64,000 nucleotides of DNA from an uncultured bacterium (GTDB lineage Bacteria; Cyanobacteriota; Vampirovibrionia; Gastranaerophilales; Gastranaerophilaceae). Of this stretch, positions 59,429 to 64,000 are shown one piece after another. Location of the stretch: contig CADAJP010000003.1 of the NCBI GenBank assembly GCA_902788345.1, positions 134,219 to 198,218 on the forward strand. Reading direction: 5' to 3'. Under the pieces are notes generated by a model that searched no databases, was not told the DNA's origin, and was given only the letters and a program-made list of their open reading frames with translations. The stretch's first letter is position 1. Each line of letters opens with the position of its first letter. Made by a program: the position numbers and the translations under genes.

Positions 59429-60799
59429 ATGAGTAATGAAAGAGAATACAATAAATCCCGCAGGGGAAAAGTACGCAGAAGAGCTCCCGAAACCCCGTAT
59501 GACGAGTATAGAGGTCAAAAAAGAGGCAGAAAAATTAAAAAAAGTGTTTCTCCGTTTGGCAGAGTGCTTACTCTGATGGCAATATTATTTTTTGTAATAA
59601 TTGCAGGTATGATTTTGTTTGCCAATAGTCAGGGTTATATAGCTGAAAAATTCGGAGAAGATTCTTTTATAGCAACTTTTTTATCTAAAATTTCAAAGGA
59701 TAACGGCTCAAAGCGTATGCCTGAATTTAATCTCCCATTCGGGCCCAGAAGACAGAATATATTGCTTTTGGGTGTAGATTCAAATGGTGCTGATTCTGAT
59801 TTGTGGGTAGGAACCAGAACCGACACTATTATTTTAATGAATATTGACCCTAAAACAAAAACAGTGAATGCGATTTCTATCCCTCGTGACAGTAAGGTAT
59901 TTCTTCCAAAGGGAATGGGTACGCAAAAAATAAATGCGGCTCATGCAATCGGCGGAATCGGGATGACCGTAAAAACCATTGAGGACACTCTCGGGGTAAA
60001 GATTGATCGTTATATTATGTTCCACGATGAAGGGGTAAGGGAAGTAGTAAAGGCTCTTGGCGGAGTGGATATTTATGTTGAAAAGGATATGCATTACGAT
60101 GATTGGTCAGGAAAGCTGCATATAAACTTTAAAAAAGGTAATCATCATTTGTCAGACAAAGATGTTGTCGAATATTTACGATTCAGACATGATGCCACCG
60201 GTGATATAGGAAGAACAAAGCGTCAGCAATGGTTTTTAAGAGGCTTATTGGCCGATTTGAAAAAGCCTGAAACTTTGGTAAAAATTCCTAGGCTGGTTGC
60301 AGTTACAAGTAAATATGTAAAAACAGATATGTCCCCTTATGAAATGACACAATATGCTACTTTAGCCACTCATTTCGATATGGATAATATTGAAATTGCA
60401 ATGCTTCCCGGCGGACCGAATAAACATGGCTATACAAGTTATTGGATATTGGATCCGGATAAAACACAGGATGTAATTGACAGGTTGATATACAGAACAA
60501 AATATGACGGAGTTAAAGAAAAATATACTGCAAGCATAATGAGTACTTCAGACAGAAAAGAAGATGCTAAAAACCTGAAAAAACAATTAGAGGATGTGGG
60601 CATACAGGTTATATGCTCAGGCACTTCTAATTCAACTCATTCTCAGTTTATAGCTCACTCAAAATACGTAACTATAGAATATTATGCAAATTTAAAAAAG
60701 GATGTTCCTGCAGTAAAATCCAAACAATTTGTTTATGAACCGTCAAATTATCAGTGTGCTGCATCAGATTTCACAGTTGTATTGGCTGGTGAAAATTAA
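59429..60799 (+). CDS. LytR-CpsA-Psr family cell-wall glycopolymer ligase
   Basis: A 456-residue protein with a basic cytoplasmic N-terminus (about 40 residues), one span (LTLMAILFFVIIAGMILFA) and an LCP domain at about 108-265: ILLLGVDSN, GTRTDTIILMNIDPKTKTVNAISIPRDSKV, KINAAHAIGG and YLRFRHDATGDIGRTKRQQ with the catalytic Arg/Asp set. The last 100 residues resemble a LytR C-terminal domain. LCP enzymes attach glycopolymers from lipid carriers to the wall. Its partner might be the surface glycan encoded at the window start. AAAGAG lies upstream. Confidence 0.9.
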   Translation: MSNEREYNKSRRGKVRRRAPETPYDEYRGQKRGRKIKKSVSPFGRVLTLMAILFFVIIAGMILFANSQGYIAEKFGEDSFIATFLSKISKDNGSKRMPEFNLPFGPRRQNILLLGVDSNGADSDLWVGTRTDTIILMNIDPKTKTVNAISIPRDSKVFLPKGMGTQKINAAHAIGGIGMTVKTIEDTLGVKIDRYIMFHDEGVREVVKALGGVDIYVEKDMHYDDWSGKLHINFKKGNHHLSDKDVVEYLRFRHDATGDIGRTKRQQWFLRGLLADLKKPETLVKIPRLVAVTSKYVKTDMSPYEMTQYATLATHFDMDNIEIAMLPGGPNKHGYTSYWILDPDKTQDVIDRLIYRTKYDGVKEKYTASIMSTSDRKEDAKNLKKQLEDVGIQVICSGTSNSTHSQFIAHSKYVTIEYYANLKKDVPAVKSKQFVYEPSNYQCAASDFTVVLAGEN

Positions 60800-60834
60800 A
60801 AAATAGGATATAATATAAATAAGAGGATTTATAT

Positions 60835-61968
60835 ATGACTATACCAAGGATAGGAAATAAAATTGTCAGGGTTAAGGCACCTCATCAGGTCGCCCCAAGT
60901 GTTGAACCGCCTGTTGAAGAAGTTAATGCCGAAAGTTTTGAGGATGCTTCGCTTGATGAAATGTTTGATAATGCAGAACTTGAACCTGCCCCTGCAGGAA
61001 TTAATCCTGCAGATGTTCCGTCATTTGAGCCTGAAAACTCAAGGCATCCCGAAGAAAACTATTCAATAGAAAAATTTACACAAGATTATATGGAAAAACT
61101 CAACAAAGATGTTCTTCCTTTGCTTGAACAGTATGAACCTGAAAGAAGACAAAGATTTTTTCTGGCTATGTTATGTTCAGGCAGTTGCTGGATAGCTGCA
61201 CTTTTGGCATTAATTTTAGTTGATGGTAATACGTTGAATATTGCAGGCGGCTTTATTGCCTTAGGCGGTTTTGCGTGGTTTTTACTTAAAAAACAGTTGG
61301 AAAAGAAAATCAAAAACAGAGTTATGCCATTGTTGATGAAGGCTGTTCCTGATTTTAGCTGGCAGTCAGAACTGTCTATTCCGGAAGAAGATATTGAAGA
61401 TTCAAAAATATTCCCATTTGTAAAAGAGGGAACGAAAAAATATGACGATAATTTTGTCGGTAAATATCGTGAAGTCGATATTTCTATTGCGGAGTGCAAT
61501 TTAGTAGCCAATAAGAGAAATATCTTTTCGGGTGCTATTATAAAAATAGCTACGAACAAAGATTTTGACGGTACGACTATTATCAGACCTAAAAAAGAAG
61601 TAGAATATCATGATGTAAAAGATTTAAAAAAGGCAAGATATCAAAAAATTGAGCTTGAGGATGTTGAATTTAATAAAATGTATGATGTTTATTCAACTGA
61701 TCAAATAGAAGCAAGATATTTGTTGACGACAGCATTTATTGAACGTTTCAGAAATATTAACATGGCATTTGATACCAAAGTCGCTTATTGTGCATTTTTT
61801 GGAAAAAATGTCTATATTGCACCGTATTGCAAAAAAGATTTGTTTAGTGTTTGCAGTTTGACTAAAAGTGTTGCCGATGTAAATCAATTTACAAAATTAT
61901 TTAGTGAGTTTACTTCAATTCTTGCATTGGTTGACCATTTTAAACTGGACAAGAAATTGGGATTGTAA
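60835..61968 (+). CDS. DUF3137-family membrane protein
   Basis: A 377-residue protein. Residues 1-80 are acidic and Pro-rich; two membrane spans lie at about 105-145 (FFLAMLCSGSCWIAALLALILV, IAGGFIALGGFAWFLL). The C-terminal domain (about 190-370) matches DUF3137: GKYREVDISIAECNLV, SGAIIKIATNKDFDGTTII and EFNKMYDVYSTDQIEARYLLT. A TATAAT at 60809-60814 and AGAGGA precede the ATG. lemA follows 54 bp later, a pairing known in other genomes; function unknown. Confidence 0.8.
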   Translation: MTIPRIGNKIVRVKAPHQVAPSVEPPVEEVNAESFEDASLDEMFDNAELEPAPAGINPADVPSFEPENSRHPEENYSIEKFTQDYMEKLNKDVLPLLEQYEPERRQRFFLAMLCSGSCWIAALLALILVDGNTLNIAGGFIALGGFAWFLLKKQLEKKIKNRVMPLLMKAVPDFSWQSELSIPEEDIEDSKIFPFVKEGTKKYDDNFVGKYREVDISIAECNLVANKRNIFSGAIIKIATNKDFDGTTIIRPKKEVEYHDVKDLKKARYQKIELEDVEFNKMYDVYSTDQIEARYLLTTAFIERFRNINMAFDTKVAYCAFFGKNVYIAPYCKKDLFSVCSLTKSVADVNQFTKLFSEFTSILALVDHFKLDKKLGL

Positions 61969-61990
61969 GCTTTTGAAAAAATGATATAAT
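61963..61990 (+). promoter_or_regulatory. Sigma-70 promoter before lemA
   Basis: TTGTAA (61963-61968), 16-bp spacer, TGA-TATAAT ending at 61990. It overlaps the end of the DUF3137 gene, so lemA can be transcribed separately. Confidence 0.7.
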
Positions 61991-62022
61991 AAACAAATAA
62001 TGTAAAAAGAAAGGATTTTTAA

Positions 62023-62601
62023 ATGTCTGTATTAACTCTTATTTTAATTGTAGTTGCGGTATTTGTGTTATTTGTACTATATGGAATGTATGTAAAAATC
62101 ATACAAAAACGTAATAATGCCCGCGAAGCGATGTCAGGTATTGATGTTCAGCTAAGAAAACGTTATGATTTAATTCCGAATATTCTGGCAACTGCTGAAA
62201 AATTTATGGAGCATGAAAAGGGCTTGATGTCTGAAATCACTCAATTGCGTACCCAAGCTGCTTCAATTCGTTCTGATGCAGATACAATAGGCAAAAAGAT
62301 AGAACTTGATAATGCGATTACTTCTAAAATGTCACAGTTAATGGTAAATGTTGAAAATTACCCTCAATTAAAATCAGATCAAACTATGATACAGACAATG
62401 CAGACATATTCAGAAGTTGAGGAACATATTGCTGCAGCAAGAAGATTTTATAATAGTGCTGTAAAAGATTTGAACAATTCCGTAGAAATATTTCCAAGTT
62501 CATTGGTTGCTGCAATGATAGGTGTAAAATCTTGTCCGTTCTTTGAAGCGGATGACACTGCAAGACAACCTGTTAATGCAAGTGATTATTTTAACAAATA
62601 G
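62023..62601 (+). CDS. lemA: LemA-family protein
   Basis: A 192-residue protein with an N-terminal membrane anchor (LTLILIVVAVFVLFVLYGMYV) and a helical domain with the family signature: RNNAREAMSGIDVQLRKRYDLIPNIL, EKGLMSEITQLR, ARRFYNSAVKDLNNSVEIFPSSLVA. The role of LemA is unknown; it often pairs with membrane TPM or DUF3137-type proteins. AAAGGA lies 8 nt before the ATG. A terminator follows. Confidence 0.92.
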   Translation: MSVLTLILIVVAVFVLFVLYGMYVKIIQKRNNAREAMSGIDVQLRKRYDLIPNILATAEKFMEHEKGLMSEITQLRTQAASIRSDADTIGKKIELDNAITSKMSQLMVNVENYPQLKSDQTMIQTMQTYSEVEEHIAAARRFYNSAVKDLNNSVEIFPSSLVAAMIGVKSCPFFEADDTARQPVNASDYFNK

Positions 62602-62614
62602 AAAAAATAACGAT

Positions 62615-62647
62615 AAAGGTGGAAGGTTTCGGCTTTCCACCTTTTTT
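62615..62647 (+). terminator. Terminator after lemA
   Basis: AAAGGTGGAA (62615-62624) pairs with TTCCACCTTT (62635-62644), followed by TTT. Confidence 0.88.
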
Positions 62648-62658
62648 ATACTTGATAT

Positions 62659-62732
62659 GTGCCCGTAGCTCAGTAGAATAGAGCGTGAGTTTCCGAAGCT
62701 CAAGGTCGGGGGTTTGATTCCCCCCGGGCATG
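62659..62732 (+). tRNA. tRNA-Arg (CCG)
   Basis: A 74-nt cloverleaf: acceptor GTGCCCG / CGGGCAT (G1-U72 wobble), D arm GCTC/GAGC, anticodon arm TGAGT-TTCCGAA-GCTCA giving anticodon CCG, T arm GGGGG-TTTGATT-CCCCC. CCA is not encoded. T56 in the loop replaces the usual C (TTTGATT). A T run follows. Confidence 0.88.
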
Positions 62733-62871
62733 TTTTTTATGTTCAAAAATTATTATGCTGTTAAATAGTGAAAATCCCCCAACCAGTTGATTAAGTGCAT
62801 TTTATACACTTTATGCCCAAATTCAATAAGTACGCATATTTAACATTCTTAACAAAACTTTATAATGGGTA

Positions 62872-62900
62872 TTGACAAATAAATTATTATGGATTATAGT
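62872..62900 (+). promoter_or_regulatory. Sigma-70 promoter before the 62955 gene
   Basis: TTGACA (62872-62877), 17-bp spacer, TATAGT (62895-62900). The leader contains AAGTGT / ACACTT inverted repeats before an AGGAGG ribosome-binding site. Confidence 0.8.
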
Positions 62901-62954
62901 TAAAAGTGTTAAATGAAGTGTTTAAATTACACTTAATAACAAAAGGAGGTAACA

Positions 62955-63242
62955 ATGATTACTTTAAACCCGGTAAAATTAACAGCAATAAAACCGATAT
63001 CTTTCGGACAAAATAATAATAACAACTCCAGAGTTGGCTTAATGGCTTTGGACAAAAATTACAACAATACAATTAACTTTGAAAAGGATTTGTTTATTAC
63101 TCAAAATGCTGATACTGTTCAGTCAAAAAATCCTTTAAAAGCTATAGGATACAATATTGTAAAGGCTTATAGTATACTAACAACCCCAAGCAAACCTATC
63201 GAACAAAACGATAATTATATACATTTGCCTTATATGGCTTAA
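62955..63242 (+). CDS. Small protein of unknown function with N-terminal ISFGQ motif
   Basis: A 95-residue protein starting MITLNPVKLTAIKPISFGQ, then an Asn-rich stretch and a mixed helix (NPLKAIGYNIVKAYSILTTP). No family is recognised. It has an excellent promoter, AAAGGAGG before the ATG and its own terminator, so it is a real, well-expressed single-gene unit. The N-terminal segment ending in SFGQ resembles SFKG in the 58968 product. Confidence 0.6.
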   Translation: MITLNPVKLTAIKPISFGQNNNNNSRVGLMALDKNYNNTINFEKDLFITQNADTVQSKNPLKAIGYNIVKAYSILTTPSKPIEQNDNYIHLPYMA

Positions 63243-63286
63243 TTAGACCAAAAAGGAAGACTTAACTCTTTCATTTACCCCAAAGA

Positions 63287-63326
63287 AAACTCAAGCAATT
63301 TTACCCCAATTGCCCGAGTTTTTTTA
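63287..63326 (+). terminator. Terminator after the 62955 gene
   Basis: AAACTC/GAGTTT and GCAATT/AATTGC form a two-part stem with small internal bulge (63287-63321), followed by a T run. Confidence 0.82.
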
Positions 63327-63336
63327 TTATGTACTG

Positions 63337-63645
63337 TTATTTATTGATTATCTGCATAAGTTTGTTTAAAAGCTGTTCCTTTTTATGAAAACCCGAGAAT
63401 TGTGCGGTCTTTTTGCCGTCTTTAAACAGCACAAAGCTCGGATAACTTTCTATCCCCCACCTTTTTATTATAGATGGACTTTCATCTCCATCTACTATGC
63501 CTATCCACATATCCGAATCCGCAAAATTCTCCAGTTCAATTCTTTGCTTTTTGCAGTAAATACACCATGTCGCGTAAAATTCAACAAGTCTTAATCCATG
63601 TTTGATTTCTTCGTCAAAATTGCTTTCATCTAATTCTATAATCAT
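63337..63645 (-). CDS. Thioredoxin-like protein
   Basis: A 102-residue thioredoxin-fold protein. The active site is FYATWCIYCKKQ (CIYC instead of the classic CGPC), followed by WGIESYPSFVLFKDGKK with the cis-Pro. It would reduce disulfides in the cytoplasm; no signal peptide. The CIYC dipeptide implies a redox potential different from classic thioredoxin. AGGAGG lies 7 nt before the ATG. Confidence 0.85.
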   Translation of the reverse strand: MIIELDESNFDEEIKHGLRLVEFYATWCIYCKKQRIELENFADSDMWIGIVDGDESPSIIKRWGIESYPSFVLFKDGKKTAQFSGFHKKEQLLNKLMQIINK

Positions 63646-63749
63646 AAAGTCCTCCTTTTTTTGTTATTATTTTCTAATTCTAAATATTTGTCATTTGCTT
63701 ACAGGATAATTTAAAAGAATATTCATTCTTGCATAATCACTCGCATTTT

Positions 63750-63831
63750 CTTTATTGGTATTGAATTTTTACAGTTCGAAGTGTGCAAAATTGGTATTGC
63801 ATTGTGCTGGGCTCAGGTTTGTGTTTTGTTT
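63750..63831 (+). repeat. 82-bp direct repeat, copy 1
   Basis: Matches 63859-63940 with two mismatches, 109 bp apart. Each copy contains two TTGGTATTG nonamers 33-34 bp apart. Confidence 0.9.
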
Positions 63832-63858
63832 CTCTGCGTTGTCACAAAACTAAATCAA

Positions 63859-63940
63859 CTTTATTGGTATTGAATTTTTACAGTTCAAAGTGTGCAAAAT
63901 CGGTATTGCATTGTGCTGGGCTCAGGTTTGTGTTTTGTTT
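63859..63940 (+). repeat. 82-bp direct repeat, copy 2
   Basis: Second copy of the 63750 element; in this copy the second nonamer is CGGTATTG. The region 63646-64000 holds no gene that I can support apart from these repeats. Confidence 0.9.
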
Positions 63941-64000
63941 GTCTTGAAGGTTATATTCAATTACGCATTTTGCATTAAACGCAACCGTCTCCAATTAGCA

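Noticed and set aside
62500..62703. 67-codon minus-strand ORF
   Set aside because: It lies across the lemA 3' end, its terminator and tRNA-Arg, all well supported on the plus strand.

Overview
The window looks like a chromosomal segment from a low-GC, Gram-negative-type bacterium of the non-photosynthetic cyanobacterial sister lineage (Gastranaerophilales / 'Melainabacteria'). That placement is an inference. It rests on an AT-rich genome, a cyanobacterial-style minC-minD-minE order, outer-membrane genes (a TolC-type protein, a predicted beta-barrel, an MlaE permease, TonB/ExbB/ExbD), and several small proteins of no known family that share short FKG/FTG/FGQ-type motifs.

Layout. 1-8033 is a surface-sugar cluster that reads as legionaminic-acid synthesis (LegB end, PtmE-like guanylyltransferase, LegC, acetyltransferase, LegI, LegG) with a sugar epimerase/reductase and two glycosyltransferases. 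A glycosyltransferase-acetyltransferase fusion follows at 8534-10114. 10161-16602 holds redox and exported enzymes: flavoproteins, cupins, an alpha/beta hydrolase and a Na+-coupled symporter. 16618-25606 holds a GT39-type membrane transferase, a helicase-nuclease fusion, an outer-membrane barrel, an amino-acid decarboxylase and a TolC homologue. 25698-29631 is cell division: minCDE on the minus strand, and rsmH plus an FtsL-like gene on the plus strand.

29683-36358 is an envelope/export block: two secreted VirB10-like proteins, TonB, ExbB, two ExbD, then FliJ-like, FliK-like and hook/rod-like genes. 36414-39987 has two unknown membrane proteins and a CtpA-type protease. 40036-41400 is the most unusual stretch: tRNA-Cys, a small ORF, five tandem 104-bp units that each begin like the following tRNA-Val and can fold into a tRNA-like shape, the tRNA-Val itself, and several palindromic repeats. 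41527-44958 is proB-proA-hydE. 45052-48123 has a small Cys-tailed protein and an 844-residue axial-type protein preceded by a near-perfect sigma-28 (FliA) promoter. The rest is mostly housekeeping (phosphohexomutase, MlaE, flavodoxins, TPR protein, dnaB, lysS, LCP protein, LemA, thioredoxin), tRNA-Arg and a direct repeat at the right edge.

Two themes cross the window. First, at least seven genes have a -10 box, usually the extended TGn-TAnnnT type, exactly 6 nt before the start codon and no Shine-Dalgarno, so they look leaderless; an eighth has a 9-nt gap. Second, flagellar-type parts (FliJ, FliK, a hook/rod protein, a sigma-28-driven axial protein) occur near a legionaminic-acid cluster, which suggests but does not prove a flagellum or a flagellum-like export machine.
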